Part shown: positions 9,584-20,831 of the stretch, piece after piece
How positions within the stretch are numbered: the first letter of the stretch is position 1
Layout of the letters: each line of letters opens with the position of its first letter
Notes under the pieces: model-generated
Databases searched by the model: none
What the model saw: the letters and a program-made list of their open reading frames with translations, nothing else
Told to the model about the DNA's origin: nothing
Position numbers and translations under genes: made by a program
Origin: Amorphophallus konjac
Lineage: Eukaryota; Streptophyta; Magnoliopsida; Alismatales; Araceae
Direction: 5' to 3'
Assembly: GCA_022559845.1 (NCBI GenBank)
Contig: CM040125.1
Span: forward strand, 292,192,200 to 292,256,199
DNA length: 64,000 nt

Positions 9584-11923
9584 ATGGCGGACCATCATTC
9601 TGAGGCTGAGGGACGGCAGAGAGAACGGACCCCCAGGGTTTTCTTGACGCCGCCGGAACCACTCTACAGCGAGTTGGGGGAGACGGAGGTGAAGTGGCTG
9701 GAGAGTCGCTACAGGCTGCCTTGGCGATTTTAGTTCCTAGCACCTGAGCCTCATGAGTCTAGCCTGTCCACACGCTCCGACCACTTTTGTTCCTTCCTTC
9801 TGGCCTGGAAATGCGGCTTTCGCCTACCCCTTCACCCCTTTGTTGCCGAGTTGCTTCGGTTCTACCGGTTGGCTCCTGTCCAGCTGGTCTCCAACTCTTA
9901 TACCTTCATCTTCTCCTTCATTTTCATTTGCATCTAGTGCGGGGTGCGTGCCTCGCTGGATCTTTTCCATTATTTCTTTGAGTTGAAGGATAATCTCCAT
10001 GCGGGGAACGGCTTCTTCTTCATTCATGCGAGGCGAGGAAGGAGTTGTGTGTCCCTCTCTAGGAAGGATTCTTCTCATAAAGGGTGGAAGACCTAATATT
10101 TCTGGGTGGGCTCGTCGGCAGTTGGTGTAGTCTGGACTTTCCCGACGGTGCCCAATTTTTACCCGAACATTCCTCCAAAGTAAATCGTTTTCTCTCTGGA
10201 GGTGGAAGAGGAGGCTGCCATCCTTCAATAGAATCGCCAGGAGACTGCTGATTTGGTGACTTCTTCCAACATTGAGGGCTACCTTTCTCGGGTGATGTCG
10301 CCGACAGGTGAGAAGTTCGGGAACTTGGTATTTTTCCTTGCGGAGTAAGAATCTTCCTTCTCTTAGTCTGCTTTCTACGGTTCAGACATGAGGCGAGCAG
10401 TCGAGGACGAGGCACCTCCGTCCCAGTTGGAGATCATCGACCTAGACGAGATGCCGGCCCCGGATGACCTTCAAGCTTCTGAGGGCTCATCCCACACCCG
10501 GGATAAGGGCAAGCGGGTGGCCTAGGATGACGTCTCTGAGCGCCGGGGGGTAAAGTGCAAGGATCCCGTGGCCAAGTTGCTGCGGTCTTCGATGCAGGCT
10601 CAGTCTGTTGAGAAGAAGTGGGTGAGAAAGGAGGAGGTCGTCCGTCAGTCAGGAGAAGGTTCCCTGTCGGCTCTCCCCTCTACTAAGCAAGAGGGAGCCG
10701 ATGAAGGAGGGATCACCGCCGATGCTGAGGCACCGGTCACAGTAGGGGGGCCGCCAGATGAGGGGGTCCGCCCCCAGCAGGTCGAGGCTAGAGGGTCGCA
10801 GGAGGAGGTGACTCGATCGCAGCCGACCGAAACTTGGGAGGTACATGGTGGGGTTGTTCACGCCGAGCCGACCGGTGGGGCCCCAGAGACAGGGTTGGTC
10901 GGGGGAGGTGCCCTAGTCCCGGCTGCTCCAATGAAAGTATCCCCTCCCTCTACAAGCACCTTCAGCGGCCGAGCTCCTCTATATCGGACGTGCCACTCTT
11001 TAGCTTCACGGGACTTATGGGAAAAAATCCGAAAGGGTCCCCCCTCCGTGCTTTTGGAGCAGATTATGGAGGGAGGGCTGATCCTGACCCAACTGGGAGC
11101 TGAAGCAGTGGACGCGTATGCTCGAGTAGAGACGGATTGGGAGGCTCTTTCGTGGGCCCGTGGCACGCTTGATCGGAAAGTCGAGCGTCTGACCCTCGAC
11201 CTTGGAGACCTTCGTTTAGAGATCACTCCGCTCCGAGCGTTGGCGCAGTCGAGCCAAGCGGAGGCTCGGTCTTTGGGAGAGCAGTTGGCCCAGGCTCGTC
11301 GCATGGTCGACCGGAAGAGTGAGCTCCTGGAATGGGAGCGTAGAAACCAGGTCGAGCGAGATGACCAATGGAGGGCTGAGCGAGGGGGGCTCGAGGACCG
11401 AGTCAGGGTGGCCGAGGATGGGCGGATCGAGGCTGAGAGGAAGCTATCTAAGTCTGAGCAGCGGATAGCCAAACTCGAGAGCAAGGCGGAGCTGGCTGGG
11501 ATAGAAGCGCTTGAGCAGCATAGGTGCTCAGAGGCTTATCAGGTAGCTTTCTTGAAAGCCGCCTTTCCTTATTACGAGTCGGGCTACCGACGGGGACTCC
11601 AAAAGGGCTTCTCCCAAGGCTACGATCGGGCCCTCCTGGAGGCAGGGGCCCAGTCGTCTTCGCTCGTGTTTCCTTCCAGTCAGCGTTATGACTCGGATTG
11701 GGGCTCCACTGACTCTTCCCACTATACGTCGAGCGAAGAGGTGAGTTCGGTTCCGTTCGAGCGACTGCCAACTCTAGTATCCTCCGGAGGGCACATGGCC
11801 GAGACAATTCCCACACAAGTGGGGTCAGTGTCTGGGTCGGCCGTCACCGAGAATGCTGGGGGCAACTCGCTAGGTGCCGAAGAAGCCTTGTCTGCCGAGC
11901 TTGGAGATGGGCCCGAGGCCTGA
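9584..11923 (+). pseudogene. Tat-2 antisense gene (Transposase_28-like plus coiled coil), one intron
   Basis: Counterpart of the Tat-1 antisense gene. ATG at 9584 (MADHHSEAEG). Exon 1 carries the same domain (CSFLLAWKCGFRLPLHPF, LAPVQLVSNSY, ASLDLFHYFFEL) but has stops at 9731 and at least four later points. An intron at 10308-10385 (CAG|GTGAG to TTCAG|ACATG) keeps the frame. Exon 2 has one stop near 10524 and is then open from 10568 to 11923: Gly/Pro/Glu-rich, then RTCHSLASRDLW (Tat-1: RVCQSIAAR), a charged coiled coil of about 150 residues, the block YYESGYRRGLQKGF (Tat-1: YYEVALRRGARKGF), an acidic Ser tail and final GPEA. The C-terminal half has stayed open longer than the N-terminal half. 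Confidence 0.8.
10308..10385 (+). other. Spliceosomal intron in Tat-2 antisense gene
   Basis: Donor ACAG|GTGAGA, acceptor TACGGTTCAG|ACATG, 78 nt. Same phase and codon as the Tat-1 intron although intron sequences differ. Confidence 0.75.
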
Positions 11924-12299
11924 TGTAATAGCTCTTCTCTTTTTTATTTCTTTTCCATATGTGGCTGGGTGCGGCCTTTTTTGGAAACTATAACAGCGGC
12001 CGTATTAAGCGCTGAATAGACTATTTCTTACCGCTTTTGGTGTGATTTGACTACCGTATCCGTAGTTGTTGAAGAAGGCACCGATTTTTCTGCAGATCTT
12101 GCGCGCGCCGATCTGTCAAATAACTGACATGGCACCGGCACCTTTCCATTTTTCCATACCGCCCTTAATGACTTGCCGCTTTGCACGTCCCGCTGAAGGG
12201 GGGGTGTCGGGAATTGAGGTAACCATCGTAGGGAAGAGTCTTTTTAGTGTGTTTGTAAAAGGGGAGAATCATTTAAGGTGATCAGCTCCCCCTTCGGCC
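11924..12299. other. Tat-2 intergenic stretch between antisense units
   Basis: Follows the stop of the coiled-coil gene. Holds T-rich sequence (CTTCTCTTTTTTATTTC) suitable for a 3' UTR and no supported gene. Confidence 0.4.
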
Positions 12300-12306
12300 T
12301 ATAAAA
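12300..12306 (+). promoter_or_regulatory. TATA box of second antisense unit, Tat-2
   Basis: CTTCGGCCTATAAAAGGTCC on the plus strand, 112 bp before the micro-ORF ATG at 12412. Conserved with Tat-1 (4204-4209, minus). Confidence 0.5.
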
Positions 12307-12411
12307 GGTCCGAGGGGCGTCTCCTTTCCCTGTCGTCGCTTAAGGCTTTCCCTGTTGGTTTTCTCCTTCTTTCTCTTCCGCGAAGCGTTGTGCTGTTAGT
12401 CTTGGTGAGGC

Positions 12412-12480
12412 ATGGAAGGCGCTTCAGAAGATGATGATGCAGATGGCGGTAGGAGGGAAGCTCCCGTTGTTTTGCTCTAG
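12412..12480 (+). CDS. Tat-2 antisense micro-ORF (22 codons)
   Basis: ATG at 12412 to TAG at 12478. Begins MEGASEDDDAD and ends APVVLL. It matches the Tat-1 micro-ORF at 4034-4099 in start, acidic character and end point. Downstream DNA to 12979 has only short chance ORFs plus a block shared with Tat-1 near 12810-12860. Function unknown; it may be the first exon of a spliced RNA. Confidence 0.4.
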   Translation: MEGASEDDDADGGRREAPVVLL

Positions 12481-12974
12481 AAGAGGGTTCGTCGGTCAGA
12501 GGTCACTCAGGAAGAGGGTTCGTCATACCGCCCTCCCTTTCCTGACCTCCCGACGTCATTCTGAGGGGAGGAGGGCCAATTAAGTTCCCTCCTTTTCGGG
12601 CCTTCACCTGCCTCCTCGTCCATCTCTGCCATTTTCTCTTTCTCCCTCCTCTTTCACTCTTTGGAGGATGCCTGCACTCTCTGCCTTCCAAAGAGTTGGC
12701 AGAGAGGAGGCCTTCACTTGTATTCCTTCCACTCTTCTTCTTATTGTCCTTCCCATCCCTTTGGCACCTTTTCTCGTAGCTTTCTCAAACCAACGAGGCC
12801 GGCGATCCTCTATCCGAGCCAGTTTCTGCACGAGGCAGAGTCAGTGGCTGGGCGTGGGAGCACCTACCGGGTCGGCCGAGCGTTCTGTCGCGTTATAGTA
12901 CCAGGGGATGTAATTTTTTGTACATGTATACTATATTGGCTATGGCCTTCTTGATGTACATCAAAGTTTAATAA

Positions 12975-12979
12975 GAAGA
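12975..12979. repeat. Target-site duplication GAAGA, left
   Basis: GAAGA precedes the 5' LTR start at 12980 and is repeated at 31454-31458 right after the 3' LTR end. It shows a single insertion event into Tat-2. Confidence 0.9.
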
Positions 12980-13140
12980 TGTTGTGCCCCTGTGATTTTG
13001 ATGATAGCAAACACTATAAGTCAGCATTGCATATCATGATCATCTGTGTCTGAATGATAGTTCTGCTTTGGGCATATGAATGTGTTATCTTGGATTAGTG
13101 CATACATACAGTTCATACAGCATAGCATTTTGTCAAATAT

Positions 13141-14872
13141 CAAGTCTATACATTGCTTCATTCAAAGTCTGTACAGCCTGTGTTCGTAAGAGTAAGTCTG
13201 TACATCGTTCTCTCCAGCAAGTCTATACATTGTCGCCTGCTGCATACATTACTCCAAGTCTGTACAGAGTATTATTGCATTGTGCATCAAGTCTATACAT
13301 TACATTGTAGCATGCACGCACACATAAGTCTATACATTCCACTGTAGGTTCGAGTGGTTAAGTCTGTGCAGGCATAACTAGCAAGTCTATACATTACATT
13401 GTAGCATGCACGCACACATAAGTCTATACATTCCACTGTAGGTTCGAGTGGTTAAGTCTGTGCAGGCATAACTAGCAAGTCTATACATTGGCTCATGCAT
13501 TGCATACAAAGTCCATACATGCACACGCATAGTCTATGCATTGTGTCGTTCATGCTTCACTCCTTTGGCAAGTCTATACATGGTGCATTCGTGCATATAA
13601 AGTCTATACACTCCATTGCATTGCAGCATGCACACACACAAGTCTATACATTGCCTTGCTGCCTTGCTGCATTGCACGCCATATAGTCTATACATTGCAA
13701 CGTTTGCACATCATGCACTAGCAAGTCTGCACATTGTCACAAGTCTACACATTGCAGTCTGTTCGTGTGCATCGTCTTATGTTACGTCTCAGCAAGTCTA
13801 TACATTCATCAAAGTCAGTCTGCACAAAGTCTTTACATTCATAGAAGTCAGTACAGTCTATGTGTGTGCATCATGCTAAGTCTATACATTGTGCATCGTC
13901 TCACTTAGCGTCTCATGCTAAGTCTATACATCGCATGCATTACTCACAGCAAGTCTGTACATCCACCGTCTCACTTAGCGTCTCTATGCATATTTGAGTC
14001 AAAGTCTGTACAACCTGTGGTCGCAAGACCAAGTCTGTACATTGTTCTGTTTCAAGCACAAGCGAAGTCTATACAGAGTTTGCTGTCTGCACGTAGCTTG
14101 ATGACTTAGCATGTCTATACACTCGTTATCGTGCATTCAATGTCTACACACTCTGCTGATATGTTTGTGCATCATGATAACAGTCTATACACTGTCTTGT
14201 TGCGGGCATAAAAGGTATGTACATCCCTTGACAGCATGCCTGAGCATTCATCCTGTACATACCTTGCATGCCTGATCATTTATGTTTGTTGTGCACACTT
14301 TACTATATGCATATTGCATTAAACTATCTTGCATGCAGAGTCTGCACACATGACACATAGCAAGTCTTCACATCACACACTAAGTCTGTTTTGCACACAA
14401 ACACTAAGTCTACACATTGTTGTATGCAGAGTCTGTACATTCATTTGGCATGTTAGTGCATCCATTTGTAATGTATATACCTTGCTATCTGCATCTGTGC
14501 ACTCCTTCACTCTAAGTCTATACATTGCTTCATGCATTGCACGAAGTCTGCACATTGTGTGTTGCTATGCTCATACATCTTTTTAGTAACTCTGCACAAT
14601 GGTGCACACAGAGTCTACACACTCGTTGAAGGCTTGTCCAAGGATTCATACTTAAAGTCTGAACATTCTTGATTAAAGTCTGAACACACTTTAGTGGTTA
14701 AAGTCTGAACATTCTTCAGTGAAGTCTGTACACACTTCAGTGTATATGTGCATCTCCTTCAAGATAAAGTATGTACATTCTTTATTTCTAAGTCTATACA
14801 TTCTATCGCATATGCATCTTTCATACTAAGTCTGCACATGGCAGTCTTGAGTTACCCAGCAAGTCTGTACAT
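13141..14872 (+). repeat. Dispersed array of AAGTCTATACATT motif in U3
   Basis: The motif AAGTCTRYACATT (variants CAAGTCTGTACAT, AAGTCTGCACATT, AAGTCTACACATT) recurs about every 15-45 bp, by eye some fifty times, always on the plus strand. Spacing is irregular and the sequence between copies varies, apart from one 93-bp block repeated in tandem around 13290-13475. ORFs across it (KSIHC, SLYIAL, QVYTL) are translations of the motif, not genes. The matching array in the 3' LTR is at 20832-22527. Confidence 0.9.
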
Positions 14873-15016
14873 CTCTCTAATATTTTCTTATAACTGTTTG
14901 ACAGGTATATCCTTCGAGAAGAAAGATGTTTGGGCACGTGATCCGAGGTTGGTTCCTGGCACGTGATCCGAGGACAAAGAGGGCACAAGCCCTGCACACG
15001 CCCTAGTTGCTGCTGC

Positions 15017-15024
15017 TATAAATA
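15017..15024 (+). promoter_or_regulatory. TATA box of the LTR
   Basis: GCTGCTATAAATACGAAGC, followed about 30 bp later by a purine-rich AGAAGAAGA leader. It is the best candidate start of the element RNA and places everything after about 15050 in the transcript. Identical in the 3' LTR near 30504. Confidence 0.7.
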
Positions 15025-15373
15025 CGAAGCTTCTTCCTCAGAAGAAGACATATCAAGCAAGAGAGATCGAGAGAGTAGCAGAAGAAAGAAAAGAAGAAGA
15101 AGAGAAAAGCAGAGAGGCAGAGCGTGAAAGCTTAAGAAGAAAAAGGGAAGAGAGAGCTTGCAGGAAGAGAGAGGCAGAGAGTCGAAGAGGAAGAGAAGAA
15201 GAAGACTTCGTTCTTCTGGCATTTGGACCAAATCCATGCCAGATTGCTCCTTGGCGAGCTACATCTTGTGGATTTCATTTCCAGCTTACTGATTGCTGTA
15301 TTTTCGTTTATTGTTTTTCTTTTACACTTCCTTGGCTTTGTTCTTCCGATTCTCTGGTTGGAGATCGGGGTTC

Positions 15374-15768
15374 CTCCTGTTGATTCAGGAGAAGGGAGAC
15401 TTGGAGTCTCCGGTTGCTAGTGACTGGTGTCGCTAGCGGTTTCCCTCTGGGTTTCAGAGGAAGAGAGACTTGGGTCTCTGGGTTCCCGTCCGGTTTAGAG
15501 GAAGAGAGGATTGGTCCTCCGGTTGCAAGTGGCTGGGTGTCACTTGTGGGTTCCCTCTGGTCTGGAGAAAGAGAGACTTCGGTCTTTGGTTTGCTAGTGA
15601 CTGTGTGTCACTAGTGCTTTCCCTCTGGGTTGGAGGAAGAGGGGAGGTTGTTCCCCTGGTCAAGTTGTTAGGCAACATTTGTTTGCAGACTGAGTCTGCG
15701 GTTCTAGCTATTGCTAGTGGAAGCCTCACTCCGGTTTGGAGTGAGGGGTGGACGTAGGTCTGTGGACC
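15374..15768 (+). other. Chain of short hairpins in the transcribed LTR leader
   Basis: Consecutive perfect or near-perfect stem-loops: GGAGACT-TGG-AGTCTCC (15395), GCTAG..CTAGC (15416), CCTCTG-GGTTT-CAGAGG (15444), AGAGAC-TTGG-GTCTCT (15464), GAGGA-TTGG-TCCTC (15506), CAAGTG..CACTTG (15526), AGAC-TTCG-GTCT (15574), CTAGTGAC-TGTGT-GTCACTAG (15594), GGGGA..TCCCC (15641), GCAGAC-TGA-GTCTGC (15685), CTAGC-TATT-GCTAG (15704), CCTCACTCC-GGTTT-GGAGTGAGG (15724) and GGTC-TGTG-GACC (15757). They follow each other with few spare bases. The 3' LTR has the same series. Confidence 0.85.
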
Positions 15769-15969
15769 GAACCACCTCAAAAATCATCTGTGCAGTGGGT
15801 TGATTGCTGTCCTTTGCTTCCGCTAGATGATTGTTTAGGCGTGCTATACATATTTGGTCAATTGCTTAAGCCATCTGAGTTTTTAATTCCGTAATATTGT
15901 TTGAGCGAAATTTTTTAAGGGTGGGATTCATTCACCCCCCTCTGAATCCACCGCACCGAACCTATCAAT

Positions 15970-15981
15970 TGGTATCAGAGC
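15970..15981 (+). other. Primer-binding site, initiator tRNA-Met
   Basis: TGGTATCAGAGC two bases after the LTR end, complementary to the 3' end of initiator tRNA-Met as in most plant Ty1/copia elements. Confidence 0.92.
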
Positions 15982-16090
15982 AGGTGTCTGCATAGAAGGT
16001 CCAGCGACCTGCAGTTCCGATCCTGTAGTCTTGGTGCTATCTCGCTTTTAGTGCATCATTATTCCTGTTGCATTTATCTGATCTGTTTCC

Positions 16091-18451
16091 ATGGGTAATC
16101 CACCGATTTTCAACGGCTCTAATTTTAATGTGTGGTTTGTCAGTCTGCGCAAATATGTTATATCAGTTAATCCTGATCTGTGGAAGTTAATTTCACACGA
16201 TCCTCACAGATTACCAAAGAAAGTGTCCAAATGGACCGACACTCACAGATCAAAGGATGGAGAAAATCAGAAAGCTTTGAATCTGATGAAAGCAGCTACT
16301 GACAAAGCCTTACATTCTTGCCTTCATGATTGCAGGTCTGCTAAGGACATTCTGGATGTGCTGAAGCTAGCTCATAGGTTAAATGAGGACAGCTGCATGA
16401 TGGCTAACGGAAGTAATCAAAGCAACAATTAGAATGAAGATGATAATGATGAAGAGGTAAACCCTTTTGAGAGCTATACTTTAGATGATTGGGAGAATTC
16501 ATATGCTGACTTATTAGAGTCACATGAGAGGTTAAGAAAATAGTATAAAAAATTGAAAAAGGGTACTGGTTAGAAAGTTCAAGCTCTTCTTGTGAAAAAT
16601 GTCTAGAGTTGAAACAATCTCATGATGCGTGCTTTTCTGATATTCAAATGCTTAAAGACCAAATTGGGTTGCTAAAAATTGAAAATCAAGAACTTGCAAA
16701 TGAGATTACTGACCATGAAAAGGAGAAAGCTGATTCAGAAAGTCTTATTGTCTCCTTAAAAAATGAAATCATTAAATTGAAGAAGACTTCATCTAAGTCT
16801 GTTCAGAATGAAAAATTGGTAAGAGACTTAGAGTGCGTCAGTTCTAAATTGGAAGAATTGAAATCTGAAAACGAAAAACTCAAAAATCAGTCCAAAGAAT
16901 TTGAACACAAATCAATGAATCTTGAAAAAGAAAATAGACTGATTTCTGAGAAGCTGGAGGCTGACAGAGTAATAAATTTAGAGCTTCAGAAAAATCTCGA
17001 CAAACCTCAGTCTGAAAAACAGCAAGAAAAGTTTTATGAATGTCAGTCTTCCTCAGATGATTGGGTGGTTGATGATGAAATCCTAGAGAAAAACTGTAAA
17101 TTGAAGAGGAAATCAACACGCTGAAACATCTAAACACCACACTGTCAGATAGGCTTTTGACAATTGAAAAAGGAAAGTGTGTGCTGATAGAAAAAGAAGT
17201 TAATAACGAACATGAACTTAAACAGGAAATTTCTACCTTGAAGAGCCCGAATGATGCTTTGCATCAGCAAGTTATTTCCTGTGAAACTGAGATTGCTGGT
17301 TACGAAGCTAACACTGCTGATTTGAATTCTGAAATTGAAGATCTAAAAAACTCTCTATCAAAATTTGTCAAAGGAAAGGACAATCTGAATAAGCTTCTTG
17401 GAAAGAGTGATAATTTTCAGAGAGAGGGACTGGGTTACAGTTCGACAAATAAAAGGATCAATGGGAATAAAACATCTACTGTGTTTGTAAAAGCTTCTAA
17501 TCAGAACACAACCTCTGCTCCTTCTGTTTTTCAATTTACTGCACAAAAACCCACTGTCAGTCCCGAAACTACTGAACAAACTCAGAAATTGGGAAAGAAA
17601 AAAGTCTCACATGGAAAGACCAAAAGTATTTCTGCTGATGCTATGAGTACTGCACACAAGTCGCATGCACCCACACACAGTCATGCAAAGATAATTTCAT
17701 GCCATTATTGTGAAAAAATTGGTAATGTGATGCATAACTGTTATCTCCTGGAATCTGATGAATCGAATTTTCATTTAGGGGTGAAGGAAACAAAAAATTC
17801 CAGAAATACTCATGTGCGCACGACTAAAAAGTCATTCAAGAATCAGTTTACTCACAAAAGGCAACTTAAATGTCTCCACTGTGGTAGATCCGGTCATGCA
17901 ATGCATGACTGTTGGTTTCTGAAAGACAATAAGAGTAAGTCATTCAGGAGGAACATTGTTCCTAGAAATGCTCCAAGGAGACCTTATTGCAATAAGTGTG
18001 GTAAGTCCGGCCATACAACTAGGCAATGTTGGCATGCTCAGGAAGGAAGTCTAACTATGAATCTGTTAAATTCCCTGTCAATAGAAACACTTCTGGTACA
18101 AATGGATTTGTTTTTGAAAGGAAAACTCTTGCATGCTTTGAGTGTGGTAAGTTAGGCCACAGTGCTAGAGATTGTTGGCAAACTAAAAATAGAAGAAGAA
18201 ATACTCATGTAAACATCAGAGAATTTCATTCACGTGCACATAGGTTTCATGATTATACTAATGTGCACATCAAGAACACAAAACATGTTGTTTCATGTCG
18301 TTATTGTGGTAGCTTTGGACATTCTATGAATAATGGTTCGGTAATGAAAACAGATGATCTCTTTGCCCAGAAAAACTTGAGAATGCCATTCAAAGGCATC
18401 ACTGTCATCTCAGGACCCAAGACTGCTTGGGTACCTATTTGTGCAAAATAA
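16091..18451 (+). pseudogene. gag: Sirevirus-like gag, disrupted
   Basis: ATG at 16091 (MGNPPIFNGSNFNVWF) starts a copia-type gag segment with LWKLI and ALHSCL. The frame breaks at the TAG at 16430 and resumes in other frames at about 16609, 17157 and 18026. The middle part is a long Glu/Lys/Leu coiled coil as in Sirevirus gag. The end has several zinc knuckles of CX2CX3GHX4C type: CLHCGRSGHAMHDC, CNKCGKSGHTTRQC, CFECGKLGHSARDC, plus altered copies (CHYCEKIGNVMHNC; CRYCGSFGHSMNNG, last Cys lost). Capsid and RNA-binding role by family. Several frameshifts and stops make it non-functional. Confidence 0.82.
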
Positions 18452-20654
18452 ACTTAGTTTTACAGGTGTGCCTTGGATTGAAAATAAAAGGGGTAATATA
18501 CCAAGGCACTCAAAAGAAAACCCCATGACTGTACTTTTCAGGTCAGTTCTGAAACCTTGTTTTAAATTCTGTTATATGAAATTGTTTGCTTTAGATGTTT
18601 GCATATCATGATAATCTCGTTTGCTGAATGCATTACATATCTATGTTATGATGCATAATCTGTCAAAACTCCCTGTATTCTGTCATTGCACTTGTTGCAC
18701 TTAAAATCTTCATACATTGCATATAGTCAGGGGGAGTTTGGTTATCCCTGCATAATGTTCATGACATTCATGTTCAGGAAATATCTCCAGGAGAGTCATT
18801 TCATATGCATGCATGTAGAGCAGTGGATTGCATATCATCAATTTGAAAAATCTAAAAAGAATTGACTCATTGCATCTAGACAGGGGGATCATTTTTGAAT
18901 TCTTAAGTCTGTCACACTGAACACTTTTTGTATAGTTATCTGAATAACTCTCACGTGTTCTCACACTCTCTCCTGATGATGAATTCTGCCTTCTATTCAT
19001 TAAGTTTTTCGAAGAAGAGCTTCTCTCAACTTGCTTCATGGAACTCCTGTCAGCTGATTTGTCTGTATTCCAGACTCAGCTATTGATTCTGTCTGCTATG
19101 AGTTCAATTGCTAGCTTGTTCCTATCATTCACATTTCTTCATATCTTGTCAAGACCGGTCCAAGCTAATCTGACTGGATTTTAGTCTTTAATGCTGGCTT
19201 CTGAATTGCACTATTCTCTCAATAAAAATGCTTTGTTGATTCATCTGAATGAGGAAGATTTTAGTCTATGCACCCTAATCATAAATCAGAAATATTCTGA
19301 AAAGAAGAATCTTCTATTATACTAGCTTAAGAATGTTTTGATAATCAAATTGATTTAAGTCTAATGTATTTCCTAAGTCTAGATTTAGAATTCTTGAAAA
19401 TATCTGAATCATCATGCTTAATAAATCTTAACCAATTGTCTCATGAACTTCATGCAAAACCTTCTGAAATCTAAAATTTTAAAATTCATGGCTATCTTTG
19501 GTTAAGATACATGTAGAAAATATTGTTCTTAAACAATTAAGTGTACTGAGCTTTGCCTGGAAAACTTGAAAATATGAGAAAGAAAAGAATGCAAGAGCAA
19601 TGACTTTGGTCACAGAGAAACTGGGTTCTCTATCAAAGAAATAGAGCAAGCCCATGTCATGAAGTGCCATAGTTACCTCTCTTATAAAAATGATTGAAAA
19701 TCTGGCAGAGCAATGGCTTGGTTGTGTTGAGTAACTGGGGATTCTGGCCTCTGATCAAGGTGTCTCCTCATGTAAAAAGACACTCCAAATTGCTAACTCT
19801 GTTCTCTTTGAGAGGTAATATGGTTGTCACACTGAGTAACTGGGTCACTTCACCTGAGACGTGTTGTGCCCCACGTAAAAAGGTGCTGACTGAACCAAAC
19901 TTGCTCAGGAAAAATAAGTGCTGATCAATAGAAAATTCAAAAAAAACTAAAGACAAGTTCAACACATTTATCTCTGTTTAATCTCAATATTATCTTGTGT
20001 AACTTCCACAGGAGTCATTGAATTTAAATGAGTAAGATGGAAGGAGGTTAAACATGAATATCAGATGAGTTGTTGGTTCATTTCTATTAAAAGGTGTTTC
20101 AGATATGAGTATTGAATTTTCTTGAAAAACTTTGAATACATCACTCTTAAATCATGATGGTAAGTTTAAACTCATTCATAATCTATTATAATTGAAGAAT
20201 CTGAAATTCGTTTACAAAGATTTATGGATTTGGTGTTCTAATGAAAATCCTTCTTCCTCATTTATTCATTGTGCTTATAGATTGTGGTAATCCTTGAGTG
20301 CCCATGTGCTTTTGCTTATAGATGCTTATCACCTCTTGACATACCTCAACTCTTTTTTGACTTTAAGGGGGAGATTAACCTGCTTGTCACTTCTTGGCTA
20401 TCCTTCACATGTTGTGCATGATCTTATCTGGCTGGTATAGGAGAGCATACAGCTGCATCATAGACTTGATTTGTGCTTCATTGTTTAACTGCCTCAGTGT
20501 CTTTCATGTCTAAATGACTGAGTCAAAGGGGGAGTATTTCATTTATTCATGTCATTTATGTTTGTTTTTCTCATCTCAAACTATTTTCTTTTTGATGAAG
20601 TCAAAGGGGGAGAATAGTTTGACATGAGTCAGTGTGACTCATAGTGTTGCCATC
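18452..20654 (+). other. Gene-free 3' internal region with repeated polypurine-like tracts
   Basis: About 2.2 kb where pol would be expected. No RT, integrase or envelope-like ORF; only short AT-rich ORFs. Purine tracts AGGGGGAG or close variants occur near 18730, 18881, 20366, 20526 and 20603 before the final one at 20655. Multiple polypurine tracts before the 3' LTR are a recognised Sirevirus trait. Confidence 0.65.
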
Positions 20655-20671
20655 ATCAAAAAGGGGGAGAT
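20655..20671 (+). other. Polypurine tract of Sirevirus-like element
   Basis: ATCAAAAAGGGGGAGAT immediately before the 3' LTR start TGTTGTGCCCC. Confidence 0.88.
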
Positions 20672-20831
20672 TGTTGTGCCCCTGTGATTTTGATGATAGC
20701 AAACACTATGAGTCAGCATTGCATATCATGATCATCTATGTCTGAATGATAGTTCTGCTTTGGGCATATGAATGTGTTATCTTGCATTAGTGCATACATA
20801 CAGTTCATACAGCATAGCATTTTGTTAAATA

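Larger units (their letters stand above)
12980..15967 (+). repeat. 5' LTR of the Sirevirus-like element (2988 bp)
   Basis: Defined by the TSD on the left, the PBS on the right and the matching 3' LTR. Three zones: a U3 of about 2 kb dominated by a 13-bp motif array (13141-14872), a TATA box at 15017 with a purine-rich leader, and a run of hairpin-forming sequences at 15374-15768 before the LTR end. Confidence 0.92.

Noticed and set aside
13141..14872. CRISPR-like pattern of short repeats with variable spacers
   Set aside because: Spacing is irregular, repeats are degenerate, and the array lies in a plant LTR with an identical second copy.
13080..14966. Clustered ORFs with KSIHC, SLYIAL and QVYTL repeats
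   Set aside because: They arise from the 13-bp motif read in three frames; the same happens in the 3' LTR.
18452..20654. Envelope-like gene as in some Sireviruses
   Set aside because: Only short AT-rich ORFs, no signal peptide or membrane segment pattern that holds in one frame.
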